Shown here piece after piece: positions 24,293 to 33,011 of a stretch of DNA of 64,000 nt. The DNA comes from Micromonospora sp. MP36. Its GTDB lineage: Bacteria; Actinomycetota; Actinomycetes; Mycobacteriales; Micromonosporaceae. A program made the translations under genes and the position numbers. Below the pieces are notes generated by a model. The model did not search any database. It had not been told where the DNA came from and saw only the letters and a list, made by a program, of their open reading frames with translations. The stretch's first letter is position 1. Every line of letters starts with the position of its first letter. Location: NCBI RefSeq assembly GCF_008119785.1, contig NZ_VSFA01000004.1:186001-250000 (forward strand), read 5' to 3'.

Positions 24293-25585
24293 TCAGTCGG
24301 GGGTGGGGGGTTCGCCGGCGTCCAGGACGGCTTGGGTCCAGCCGCCTTCGATGACGCCGGTGGCGTCGAGCAGGGCCCAGTCGACGACATCCGTCGCCTC
24401 CACCACGACCGGGGCGCCGATCCGGACGGTGGGGTCGGTGGCGGCGTCGCTGGCGCTGGCGCCGACGATCCGCTCGGGGCTGTCCCAGGACGTCACCCCG
24501 GCCCAGACGAACTCGGGGCCCTCGTCGCCGGGCAGGCCGTACTTGACCACGAGCTGGGCCTCGGCGGGCAGCTGACCGGCGAGGAACCGGGCCCGGATGT
24601 CGCCCAGGCCGGCACGCGCGGTGGCGATCGCCCGGCTCATCGCGTCGCCCGGCCGGGCGTACCGGACGTCCGGCTGGATGCCGTTGAACAGGGTGGCGCA
24701 GGCGGCGGCGAAGTAGCGGCCGGCCGGGCCGGGGTGCCCGGGCGGCGGGTTGAGGCTGAGGAACGAGTCGGCGTCCGGGTCGGTCGCCGGGTCCAGCTCC
24801 AGCCGCAGCAGCACCGGCGCCGTCGCGCCGTGCTGCTCCGGATTGCCGTACGCCACCGCGATGTCGTGCCCGGTCACCGTGGCCAGTACCGGGAGCTGCA
24901 CGAACGCGGGCACCTCCTCGCCGGCCAGCCCCTCGGTCCAGTCCCGCAGCAGCCGCCGGGCGGCGCCGGTCATCACCGCGCCCCAGGCCCGGGTCAGATG
25001 GTCCGGCACCCCCTGGGTCTGCAGCTCCAGCAGCCCGAACCGGCGCAGCCCCTTGGTGGTGAACCAGAGCCCGTCGGCGTCCGACGAGTACGGCACCAGC
25101 ACCCAGTCGACCAGCCGGATCCGGCCCTGCTCGTCGGGGAGCGAGCGCAGCGCGGCGGCCGGGTCGAGGAACTGGAGACCGAAGACGTCCACCACGTCCC
25201 CGTCGACCGTCTCGGCGATCGCCGCGGCCACCGCCCGGGCCGCCCACTCGTGCGCCGGCGGCCAGCCCGGCCGGTATTCGGCCTGCACCACCACCAGGTG
25301 CGTGGCGGCGGCCAGCCGGGCCAGCTGGGCCTCGGTGGCGCCGAACGCGGTGAGCAGGTCCGGCGGCAGCTCGGGGAACTCGCCGATCGTACGGGTGTCG
25401 ACGCTCATCAGCGGGCTGTCCAGCATCTGCCGCGCCAGCCCGTGCACCGGCTCGGCGAGCCGCCCCGCCAGACCCGCCACCGCCGTCTTCGGGCTGACCT
25501 TCGGCAGCCCGGCGATGGGCACCAGGTAGGTCGCGTCCAGCGACTCCGGCACCGGTACGGGCAGGAAGTCGTCCGTGATGAGCAT
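24293..25585 (-). CDS. DUF2314-like uncharacterised protein
   Basis: This is a 430-residue soluble protein. The C-terminal part (about 330-430) has DIRARFLAGQLPAEAQLVVKYGL, EFVWAGVTSWDSPERIVGAS and ATDVVDWALLDATGVIEGGW, which resembles the DUF2314 fold (YegJ-like). The N-terminal 300 residues contain repeated hydrophobic/aromatic stretches but no motif I can name. The start ATG begins MLITDDFLPVPVPESLDATY. It has no clear operon partner. Only the domain assignment is offered, not a function. Confidence 0.55.
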   Translation of the reverse strand: MLITDDFLPVPVPESLDATYLVPIAGLPKVSPKTAVAGLAGRLAEPVHGLARQMLDSPLMSVDTRTIGEFPELPPDLLTAFGATEAQLARLAAATHLVVVQAEYRPGWPPAHEWAARAVAAAIAETVDGDVVDVFGLQFLDPAAALRSLPDEQGRIRLVDWVLVPYSSDADGLWFTTKGLRRFGLLELQTQGVPDHLTRAWGAVMTGAARRLLRDWTEGLAGEEVPAFVQLPVLATVTGHDIAVAYGNPEQHGATAPVLLRLELDPATDPDADSFLSLNPPPGHPGPAGRYFAAACATLFNGIQPDVRYARPGDAMSRAIATARAGLGDIRARFLAGQLPAEAQLVVKYGLPGDEGPEFVWAGVTSWDSPERIVGASASDAATDPTVRIGAPVVVEATDVVDWALLDATGVIEGGWTQAVLDAGEPPTPD

Positions 25586-25648
25586 GTCGTCCCCCTCGAC
25601 CGTGCCGGTGCCTCGTCCTCGAACGCTACCCGCCCGGACGGGTGACGC

Positions 25649-26422
25649 TCAGCCGGACAGCACCAGTCCCAGGTAGGCCAGCGTGGTGACGATCTCCACG
25701 GTGGCCCCGAGCACGTCGCCGGTGATCCCGCCGAGCCGGCGTACCACGTGCGCGAGGAGCCCGGCCGCGACGGCGAGCGCCGCGACGACGGCGAGCGGCC
25801 CCTGCCACGGGCGGCCCGGCACCGCCGGCACGGCCAGCAGCGCGACGGCGACCGCGCCGGCCACCAGGGCGACCGGCCCCACCGTGCCGGCCACCAGCGC
25901 GCCCAGGCCCTCCGGCCGGGCGGCCGGCACCCCGCGCCGGCAGGCCAGGCCCACCCCGAGCCGGCCGGCGGCCGTGGCGGCGGACACCGCGGCGAGCGCC
26001 GCCGGCCACGACCGCCCGGCCAGCTCCGCGAGCACCGCCGCCTGCAGCAGCAGTACGACCACCAGCGCGACCACCCCGAACGGGCCCACGTCCGGCTTCT
26101 TCATGATCTCCAGCGCCGCCGCGCCCCGCCGGTACGACCCCAGCGCGTCCACGGTGTCGGCCAGCCCGTCCAGGTGCAGGCCGCGGGTGAGCAGCGCGCC
26201 GAGCCCGACGGTGACCGCGGCGGCGACCAGCGGGGGAGCGAGGGCGGCGGTGAGCAGCAGCACCGCCGCGAGGAGCGCGCCGAGCAGGGCACCGACCGCC
26301 GGGGCGAGCGCCATCGCAGTGCCCGCCGCGGCCCGGTCGACCCGGCCGCTGCGCACCGGCAGCGTGGTGAAGGTGGTGACCGCCAGCCGGATCCCGTCGG
26401 CGAACCGGGACTCAGTCGGCAC
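25649..26422 (-). CDS. cobS: Adenosylcobinamide-GDP ribazoletransferase (cobalamin synthase)
   Basis: The 257-residue membrane enzyme joins adenosylcobinamide-GDP to alpha-ribazole in the last steps of vitamin B12 assembly. It has FADGIRLAVTTFTTLPV at the start, the metal-binding HLDGLADTVDALGSYRRG block, MKKPDVGPFGV, and multiple hydrophobic helices. These are diagnostic for CobS. The GTG at 26422 overlaps the cobU-cobT stop by 11 bases, so translation is probably coupled. It sits downstream of the two preceding B12 functions in one transcript. Confidence 0.92.
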   Translation of the reverse strand: MPTESRFADGIRLAVTTFTTLPVRSGRVDRAAAGTAMALAPAVGALLGALLAAVLLLTAALAPPLVAAAVTVGLGALLTRGLHLDGLADTVDALGSYRRGAAALEIMKKPDVGPFGVVALVVVLLLQAAVLAELAGRSWPAALAAVSAATAAGRLGVGLACRRGVPAARPEGLGALVAGTVGPVALVAGAVAVALLAVPAVPGRPWQGPLAVVAALAVAAGLLAHVVRRLGGITGDVLGATVEIVTTLAYLGLVLSG

Positions 26423-28379
26423 GCCGGTCGGGGGACTCCGACACCGCGACCGGCTCATCCGGCTCGGCGGTCGCGGGCCGGCCGGGTCCCGGCCCGGCCG
26501 GCTCCGGCTCGACCGTGGTCGGCCCCGGGCCGGCCGGCTCCGGCTCGGCGAACTCCGGCTCGGTGGCGGGCGTCAGAGGCTCCGGCTCGGTGGTGGTGGG
26601 CCCGGGGCCCGCCGGCTCCGGCTCGGTGAACTCCTCGTCGCCCTCGCCGCGCAGCGACGGGTGCACCGGCAGGCCGGCGGCGAGCGCCAGCACCGAGCGC
26701 AGCAGCGGCAGGGTGGCCAGTGCCGTCGCTCCCTCGCCGAGGTTGAGCCGCAGGTCCACCAGCGGGGTCAGGCCGAGCACGTCGGCGGCGAGCCGGACGG
26801 CGGGCTGCCCGCCGTGGTCGGGCAGCAGGCACCAGTGCCGGGCCTGCCCGGCCAGGTCGCGGCTGACCAGGCCGGCGGCCACGCCGACCGGGCCGTCCAG
26901 CAGCACCGGCATCCGCCGGGCGGTCGCCCCGAGCAGCACGCCGGTGGCCACCGCGATGTCGCCCCCGCCCAGCTCGGCCAGTACGTCCTTGGCGTCGCGC
27001 GGGCTGCGGCGGGTGCGGTGCAGGGCGTCCCGCACCGCCGCGCAGCGGACCATCCAGGCCGCGTCGTCGATCAGGCCGTGCTCGTTCACCACCCGGCCCA
27101 GCACCGCCGGGGGCTCCGCGCCGGCCGTCGCCGCCAGCACCGCCGCGGCCGCCGCCTCGGTGCCGGCGCCGCACGCCGCCAGCACCAGCAGCTGTACGCC
27201 CGCGTCGGCGGCCTGCTCGGCCAGCCGCCAGCCGTAGCGCAGGGCCGACTCGACCTGCTCGGCGGAGAGCGCCGGCCCGTCCTCCATGGCGGCGGAGGCG
27301 GGCGCCTCGACCACCTGGAGGCCGGCCCCGCTCTCGGCCGCCAGCCGGGCGAGCGCCCCCTGGCCGGCCCGGGCCTGCCGGGCGCGGCGGGCCGATTCGT
27401 CGGGCGCCACCCCGGCCGACGCGCCACCGGCGTGGTCACCGTGCAGCAGCAGTACGCGCACCGAGCTCCACGGCGCGGGGGTCGGGGTGCCCTGGGTGGC
27501 GGCGGCGAAGCTGACAACCCGGTCCAGCACGCCCAGCCCGGCGCCGGGCAGGTCCAGGGTGGCGAGCCGGTCGACCGCCTGCGGGCCCGCGTACTCGTCG
27601 GGCATCGGCAGTTCCATGCCGGGCTGGATGGCCAGGCCGGTGGCGACCATCGGCAGCGCCATGGTGGGGGCGGCCCAGGCAGCCTGCTCCGCCACCGGCG
27701 CGGGGGCCGGCGTGGGCGGCGCGGCCGGGGTGAGCACCTCGGGCAGCGCCTCGTCCGGCGCGACGCCCGGCGCGGCGGGGGCACCCGCCTGGCCGGGGCC
27801 GATCTGCGCCGGGACGGCGGCGTACGGCGCGCCGGCCGGCTTCAGCCACGCGGCCTGACCGGCCACCACCAGCACCACGGCGTCGCAGGCGTCGGCGACC
27901 GCCCGGTTGGTCGTGCCGAGCGCGTCGGTGAACGCCCGGCCCAGCGGGGTGGTCGGCACCAGGGAGAGCCCCACCTCCGGGCTGACCAGCACCAGCCGGG
28001 CGGCGCTGGCCCGGACCGCCGCGGCCAGCTCGGCGATGGTGGCGGAGTCGTCGGCGGGCTGGTGGGCCGGGTCGAGCAGCACGGTCACCCAGCCGCCCAG
28101 GTCGTCCACGAGCAGCGTCTCGTTCGGCCCGGCCGCCGCGATCACCTCGGCCAGCCGGCCCGGGTCCGCGGCGGTCTCCTCGGTGGTCCAGCTCCCCGGC
28201 CGGCGGGCCCGGTGCGCCGCCAGGCGGGTCGCCCACTCGGTGTCCTCCGGATCCCCCTCGGGGGCGGTGGCCACGTAGCGGACCGTGGGCGCGTCGGCGA
28301 CCAGCGATTCCGCGAACTCAGACTTGCCGGACCGGATACCGCCGAGCACCAGGAGTGTGTTCCACCCGTCAACGGACAT
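26412..28379 (-). CDS. cobU-cobT: CobU-CobT fusion: adenosylcobinamide kinase/guanylyltransferase plus DMB phosphoribosyltransferase
   Basis: This 655-residue protein joins two B12 enzymes. Residues 1-185 are CobU, with the P-loop LVLGGIRSGKSEFAESLV, YVATA, HRARRPGSWTTEE and DDLGGWVT. Residues about 240-590 are CobT, with LVLAACGAGTEAAAAAV, LAELGGGDIAVATGVLLGA and LRLNLGEGATALATLPLL carrying the catalytic Glu. Some Gly-rich segments are diverged. The C-terminal 65 residues are a Glu/Pro repeat (about four copies of EPEPAGPGPTT-like units) of no known role. The fused arrangement is known in actinobacteria. It overlaps cobS. Confidence 0.9.
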   Translation of the reverse strand: MSVDGWNTLLVLGGIRSGKSEFAESLVADAPTVRYVATAPEGDPEDTEWATRLAAHRARRPGSWTTEETAADPGRLAEVIAAAGPNETLLVDDLGGWVTVLLDPAHQPADDSATIAELAAAVRASAARLVLVSPEVGLSLVPTTPLGRAFTDALGTTNRAVADACDAVVLVVAGQAAWLKPAGAPYAAVPAQIGPGQAGAPAAPGVAPDEALPEVLTPAAPPTPAPAPVAEQAAWAAPTMALPMVATGLAIQPGMELPMPDEYAGPQAVDRLATLDLPGAGLGVLDRVVSFAAATQGTPTPAPWSSVRVLLLHGDHAGGASAGVAPDESARRARQARAGQGALARLAAESGAGLQVVEAPASAAMEDGPALSAEQVESALRYGWRLAEQAADAGVQLLVLAACGAGTEAAAAAVLAATAGAEPPAVLGRVVNEHGLIDDAAWMVRCAAVRDALHRTRRSPRDAKDVLAELGGGDIAVATGVLLGATARRMPVLLDGPVGVAAGLVSRDLAGQARHWCLLPDHGGQPAVRLAADVLGLTPLVDLRLNLGEGATALATLPLLRSVLALAAGLPVHPSLRGEGDEEFTEPEPAGPGPTTTEPEPLTPATEPEFAEPEPAGPGPTTVEPEPAGPGPGRPATAEPDEPVAVSESPDRRAD

Positions 28380-28462
28380 GCCCGTACCTTACGGCCGGCC
28401 GGCCGGTCACCGCCTGCCGGCCCGGGCGGGTTCCCAAGTGCCGCCCCCGGCGCCGGGCGGCG

Positions 28463-30637
28463 TCAGCCGCAGTGTTCGAAGGGACTGCCGTAGCTGGCCC
28501 CGCCCACCGACCCGCCCCACTTCACGCAGGCCTTCGCGGCGCCTGCCCGGACCGGCCCGGCGTAGTACTCGAACGCCCCGCTGTCGGTCTCGCGGGCCTT
28601 CCCCTGCACCTCCAGGTACGCCGACACCGCGGTCGCCCGGCCGACGTCGGTGTCCTTGAGCGTGACCACGCAGTTGGCCCCGCTGGACGTGTTGTAGAGC
28701 AGGTAGACCCGACCCTTGCGGACGCCGCCCGCGGTCAGCGTCGCCGAGTCGATCACCTGGTAGCCGCTGCCGCACGCCTGGCCGGCGGTGTACGGGTTGG
28801 GCTTCTGCGGAGCGGTCGTCGTGCTCGTCGGCCTCGGTGCCCCGGTGCCGCCGGCGGCCGGTCCAGCCGAGGCGCCGGCCGACGGGGTGGCGGCACCCGG
28901 CGCGGCGTGACTCGGACCGGCCGAGGGCGACCGGCTCGGCCGACCGGTGGGGCTCGCCGCGGACGCGGACGCCTCCCCGGTGGCCGGCACCTCCGACTGC
29001 CCGGGATCGGCGAGCGCCGACTCGCCGGTCAGTGCGGTCGGGCCGCCCGCCGGTGGGTCCTCGTCACCGGAGCGCAGCGCCGCCACCGCCACGGTGGTCG
29101 CCAGCGCGACGAGGACGACGCCGGCTGCCCCGGCCAGGGCGAGGATCCGTCCCCGCCCCCGGCGCCCCGTCGGCTCCTCCAGCGTCGGCGGTACGCCCGA
29201 GCCGGCGTGTCGGTCCTGCTCCGGGCCGTACCCGCCGGGGCGCGGACCGGGTTGTGCGACCCCGATCGACCAGGCGGGGCCGGCCGGGGGCGGACCCGCG
29301 GGCCCGGCACCACCGGGCCGGCCGGAGGTGGGGTGGGCGGGCGGCCCGGACGGGCCGCCGGAACCGGCCCCCGTGCCGGGGGCGGCACCGGCGGCCCAGC
29401 TGATACCCCCGGCCGGGCCGGGCTGTCCCGGCCCCGGGGAGACGCCGGCGGCCGGGCCGACCCCGGCGACCGGGCCGGGCTGGGCCGGGCCGACTCCCGC
29501 GACCGGGCCGGAACGTTCCGGGCCGGCGGCATCCGGGGCGAAGGTCGGGGCGGCGGTTCCGGCACCGGACGCGGGACTGGGGCGGGCGCTGTCCGCGTCG
29601 GCTGGGCCGGCGGTGGCACCGGGCACCGGGCCAGGACCGGTGGGGGACCCGGCGTGGGCGTGGCCGCCCGATGGCGTACCCCCGGCGAGGCCCGGGGTGG
29701 CGGCGGGACCGGCCGTGGCGTCCGGCGTCGGGAGCACGGCGGGCCCCGGCACGGCCGGGCCGGCCACCGCCCACGGCGGGCGGGGCGGGACGGCCATCCT
29801 GGCCATCGTGGCGTCCCGGGCGTCCTGGGCGGCCTCGGCCAGGGCGGCCCCGGTCGGGTACCGGTCGCCGGGGCGCTTCGCCAGCGCCCGGCGGACCACC
29901 TCCACCACCGCCGGGGGCGTGCCCGCCGGCAGCGGCGCCGGCTCGTCCTGGGCGTGCCGCAGCGCCACCTGGAGCGGGTTGTCGCCGTCGAAGGGCGGCC
30001 GGCCGGCCAGGCAGTAGTAGGCGACCGCGCCGAGCGCGTACACGTCGGTGGCGGCCGAGACGGCCTGGCCGGTGGCCTGCTCCGGCGACATGTACGAGGC
30101 GGTGCCGAGCACCATGTGCGCGGCGGTGATCCCCGCCATGGTGTTGGCCCGGGCGATGCCGAAGTCGACCAGCACCACCGTGCCGTCCCGCTTGACCAGC
30201 AGGTTTCCGGGTTTGACGTCCCGGTGCACGATCCCGGCGAGGTGGGCGGCGTGCAGCGCGTGGGCGGCCTGCGCCACCACCGACATGGTGGACGCCGGGT
30301 CGAGCCGGCCGGCCCGGCGGATCCAGGTCACCAGCGGCTCGCCGTCGACGTACTCCATCACCAGGTAGCTGACCCGGCTGCCGTCGGCGAGGGTGGCGGA
30401 GCCGGCGTCGTGCACCTGCACGATGCCGGGGTGCCGCAGCGCGGCCAGCATCCGGGCCTCGGCCTGGAAGCGGGTGGTGAACTCGGGGTCGGCGACCAGC
30501 GACGGCAGCAGCACCTTCACCGCGACCTCGCGGCCCAGCAGGGTGTCCGTGCACTTCCAGACGGCCCCCATGCCGCCGGTCGCGATGCGTTCGTTCAGCC
30601 GGTAGCGGTCGCTGAGCACGACTCCTTCAGTGAGCAC
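28463..30637 (-). CDS. Receptor-type Ser/Thr protein kinase (PknB-like) with Pro-rich linker
   Basis: The 724-residue protein has an N-terminal Hanks-type kinase domain (about 11-275). It shows the Gly loop IATGGMG, catalytic Lys 41, HRDVKPGN at 138-145, DFG at 158-160 and SYMSPEQ. A 200-residue Pro/Gly/Ala linker precedes one membrane helix (about 497-521). An extracellular Thr/Ser/Pro stalk leads to a 110-residue C-terminal globular domain with two or three Cys. No PASTA repeats are seen. The GTG at 30637 is taken as start because the kinase begins right after it. The ligand is unknown. Confidence 0.9.
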   Translation of the reverse strand: MLTEGVVLSDRYRLNERIATGGMGAVWKCTDTLLGREVAVKVLLPSLVADPEFTTRFQAEARMLAALRHPGIVQVHDAGSATLADGSRVSYLVMEYVDGEPLVTWIRRAGRLDPASTMSVVAQAAHALHAAHLAGIVHRDVKPGNLLVKRDGTVVLVDFGIARANTMAGITAAHMVLGTASYMSPEQATGQAVSAATDVYALGAVAYYCLAGRPPFDGDNPLQVALRHAQDEPAPLPAGTPPAVVEVVRRALAKRPGDRYPTGAALAEAAQDARDATMARMAVPPRPPWAVAGPAVPGPAVLPTPDATAGPAATPGLAGGTPSGGHAHAGSPTGPGPVPGATAGPADADSARPSPASGAGTAAPTFAPDAAGPERSGPVAGVGPAQPGPVAGVGPAAGVSPGPGQPGPAGGISWAAGAAPGTGAGSGGPSGPPAHPTSGRPGGAGPAGPPPAGPAWSIGVAQPGPRPGGYGPEQDRHAGSGVPPTLEEPTGRRGRGRILALAGAAGVVLVALATTVAVAALRSGDEDPPAGGPTALTGESALADPGQSEVPATGEASASAASPTGRPSRSPSAGPSHAAPGAATPSAGASAGPAAGGTGAPRPTSTTTAPQKPNPYTAGQACGSGYQVIDSATLTAGGVRKGRVYLLYNTSSGANCVVTLKDTDVGRATAVSAYLEVQGKARETDSGAFEYYAGPVRAGAAKACVKWGGSVGGASYGSPFEHCG

Positions 30638-30784
30638 CGCGCCACCGTACCGGCCGGCCGGTACCCGGCATGATCCAGCGGGGGCCGCGTCCGGCACGTG
30701 GTGCCCCGGAGCCGTTGCCCGTCCGGCCGACTACGCTTGCGGGGGTTCCGACCCAGGGACGACGGCGGCGAGGGGAGACGCGGC

Positions 30785-30985
30785 ATGGCGTGGAGCTGGC
30801 GGTACGAGGGCGCGAACGGCGAGTCGGCCGACGGGCCGACCGAGTCGTTCGGCAGCCAGGCGGACGCCGAGTCGTGGATCGGCCAGACCTGGCGGGAGCT
30901 CGCGGCGTCCGGCGTCACCTCCGTCGCGCTCGTCGAGGACGACCGGGTGGAGTACCGGATGAGCCTGCTGCCCCCCGCCGAATGA
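30785..30985 (+). CDS. Small conserved protein coupled to the M50 protease gene
   Basis: The 66-residue acidic protein MAWSWRYEGANGESADGPTE continues SFGSQADAESWIGQTWRELA and ends MSLLPPAE. GGGGAG at about 30774-30779 precedes the ATG. Its stop overlaps the start of the membrane protease gene (ATGA), so both are co-translated. It resembles small actinobacterial proteins of unknown function with a SWIGQTWREL helix. Function is not inferred. Confidence 0.75.
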   Translation: MAWSWRYEGANGESADGPTESFGSQADAESWIGQTWRELAASGVTSVALVEDDRVEYRMSLLPPAE

Positions 30986-31779
30986 TGGGCTACGACCGCC
31001 CGGGCGAACCGCTGGTGCTCGGGGTGCCCCGCGCGGCGTTCCGGCCCAGCGCGATCTTCCTCGCCCTGGTCGCGCTCTTCGTGACCAGCGGCGTGATGAC
31101 CTGGAACGGTTACGGCAACGTCCGGTTCAACGTCTTCCTCTTCGTGGTCTCGGGCTGGCTGGTCTCGCTCTGCCTGCACGAGTACGGCCACGCGGTGGTC
31201 GCGTACCGGAGCGGGGACCGGGACATCGCCCACCGGGGCTACCTGACGCTCAACCCGCTGAAGTACACCCACCCGTTGCTGTCGATCGTGCTGCCGGTGC
31301 TGGTGGTGCTGCTCGGCGGCATCGGCCTGCCCGGCGGCGCGGTCTGGGTGGACCGGCACGCCATCCCCGGCCGGCTGCGACACAGCCTGGTCAGCCTGGC
31401 CGGCCCGGCCATCAACGTGCTGTTCACCCTGGTCCTGCTGGCGGCGCTGTGGCTCGGGTACGGCACCGTCGGCCCGCTGCCGTTCTGGGCCGGGGTGGGC
31501 CTGCTGGCGTTCCTCCAGCTCACCGCCAGCGTGCTCAACCTGCTGCCGGTGCCCGGGCTGGACGGCGGCAACATGATCCAGCCGTGGCTCAGCCCGCAGT
31601 ACCGCCGGATGTACGACCTGTTCGCCCCGTACGGCTTCATCCTGCTGTTCGCGCTGCTGTGGAGCCCGCGGATCAACGGCTGGTTCTTCGGCGCGGTCTT
31701 CGGCGTGGCGGACTTCCTCGGGCTGCCGCCCCACCTCTATGCCCTCGGGTTCGAGCTGATCCGCTTCTGGCGGGGCTGA
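30982..31779 (+). CDS. Site-2-protease-like M50 family membrane metalloprotease
   Basis: The 265-residue membrane protein has the zinc motif HEYGH at about 66-70 inside a hydrophobic segment. The second M50 element LNLLPVPGLDGGNMIQPWL, which provides the Asp ligand, is near 175-195. SLAGPAINVLFTLVLLAALW between them is the usual NAGP-like segment. It would cut membrane-spanning substrates; none is evident. Its start overlaps the preceding small gene by 4 bases. The kinase gene is divergent upstream. Confidence 0.9.
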   Translation: MMGYDRPGEPLVLGVPRAAFRPSAIFLALVALFVTSGVMTWNGYGNVRFNVFLFVVSGWLVSLCLHEYGHAVVAYRSGDRDIAHRGYLTLNPLKYTHPLLSIVLPVLVVLLGGIGLPGGAVWVDRHAIPGRLRHSLVSLAGPAINVLFTLVLLAALWLGYGTVGPLPFWAGVGLLAFLQLTASVLNLLPVPGLDGGNMIQPWLSPQYRRMYDLFAPYGFILLFALLWSPRINGWFFGAVFGVADFLGLPPHLYALGFELIRFWRG

Positions 31780-31842
31780 CCGGGCGGCGGGAGCCGCCGC
31801 GCAGCGGCGGGGCGCCCATGCCTCGGCGTACCCGGGAAGGGG

Positions 31843-31875
31843 CCCGGGCCGGCGCGGCGGCCGCGCCGGCCCGGG
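31843..31875. terminator. Strong bidirectional terminator hairpin
   Basis: CCCGGGCCGGCGCG (31843-31856) and its exact complement (31862-31875) form a 14-bp stem with a 5-base loop between the converging M50 protease and aldo/keto reductase genes. Confidence 0.75.
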
Positions 31876-31882
31876 GAGAGCG

Positions 31883-32881
31883 TCACGGGCGCTGCGCCGG
31901 GCTCTCGGTCTTCGCCGGGTCCCGCTCGGTGATCGGCTCGACGATCTCGTCGATCGCCTTGAGCAGGTCGGCGTCGAGCTTCACGCCCGCCGCCTTGACG
32001 TTGTCGTGCACCTGCTCCGGCCGGGACGCCCCGACGATCGCCGAGGAGACGTTCGGGTTCTGCAGCACCCAGGCGACGGCGAGCTGCGGCATGGTCAGCC
32101 CGGCCTGCTCGGCCAGCGGCTTGAGCCGCTGCACCCGGGTGAGCACCTCGTCGTCGAGCCACTTGGCGATGAACCCGGCACCGGACTTCTCGTCGGTGGC
32201 CCGGGAACCGGCCGGCGCCGGCTGGCCCGGCAGGTACTTGCCGGACAGCACGCCCTGGGCCATCGGCGACCAGACGATCTGGCCGACGCCCAGCTCCTCG
32301 CAGGTGGGGATCACCTCGGTCTCGATGACCCGCCACAGCATCGAGTACTGCGGCTGGCTGGAGACCAGCGGGATGCGCAGCTCGCGGGCGAGCTGGTGGG
32401 CCTCGCGGATCTGCGACGCCTTCCACTCCGAGACGCCGATGTAGTGCGCCTTGCCGGAGTGCACGACGTCGGCGAACGCCTCCATCGTCTCCTCCAGCGG
32501 CGTGCTGTAGTCGTAGCGGTGGGCCTGGTAGAGGTCCACGTAGTCGGTCTGCAGGCGGCGCAGCGAGCCGTTGATCGACTCCATGATGTGCTTGCGGGAC
32601 AGCCCGCGGTCGTTGCGCCCCGGACCGGTCGGCCAGAAGACCTTGGTGAAGATCTCCAGCCCCTCGCGACGCTCGCCCTTCAGCGCGCGGCCGAGCACCT
32701 CCTCGGCCCGGGTGCCGGCGTACACGTCGGCGGTGTCGAAGGTGGTGATGCCGGTGTCCAGGGCGGCCCGCACACAGGCGGCCGCGGCCTGCTCCTCGAC
32801 CTGCGAACCGTGGGTGATCCAGTTGCCGTACGAGATCTCGCTGACCATCAGGCCCGAGCGGCCTAGGTGTCGGAATTCCAT
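31883..32881 (-). CDS. Aldo/keto reductase, KCNAB/YghZ-like
   Basis: The 332-residue oxidoreductase starts MEFRHLGRSGLMVSEISYGN. It has TFDTADVYAGTRAEEVLGRAL (catalytic Asp and Tyr), LEIFTKVFWPTGPGRND (Lys) and VDLYQAHRYDYSTPLEETM (His). The short loops and the FWPTGPGRNDRGLSRKHI segment are typical of the potassium-channel-beta-like AKR group. The native substrate is unknown. It is monocistronic and ends just before the terminator hairpin. Confidence 0.9.
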   Translation of the reverse strand: MEFRHLGRSGLMVSEISYGNWITHGSQVEEQAAAACVRAALDTGITTFDTADVYAGTRAEEVLGRALKGERREGLEIFTKVFWPTGPGRNDRGLSRKHIMESINGSLRRLQTDYVDLYQAHRYDYSTPLEETMEAFADVVHSGKAHYIGVSEWKASQIREAHQLARELRIPLVSSQPQYSMLWRVIETEVIPTCEELGVGQIVWSPMAQGVLSGKYLPGQPAPAGSRATDEKSGAGFIAKWLDDEVLTRVQRLKPLAEQAGLTMPQLAVAWVLQNPNVSSAIVGASRPEQVHDNVKAAGVKLDADLLKAIDEIVEPITERDPAKTESPAQRP

Positions 32882-33011
32882 ACCTCGACCCTAGACCCGC
32901 CGGATCATGGTCACCGCGAGGCACGACGCGGGTGTGACGATGCTCAGCGAGGGCGTCCCGCGTACGGGCGGCCGGCCACTCCTCCTCAGCCCAGCCGCAC
33001 CGCTGCCGGGG

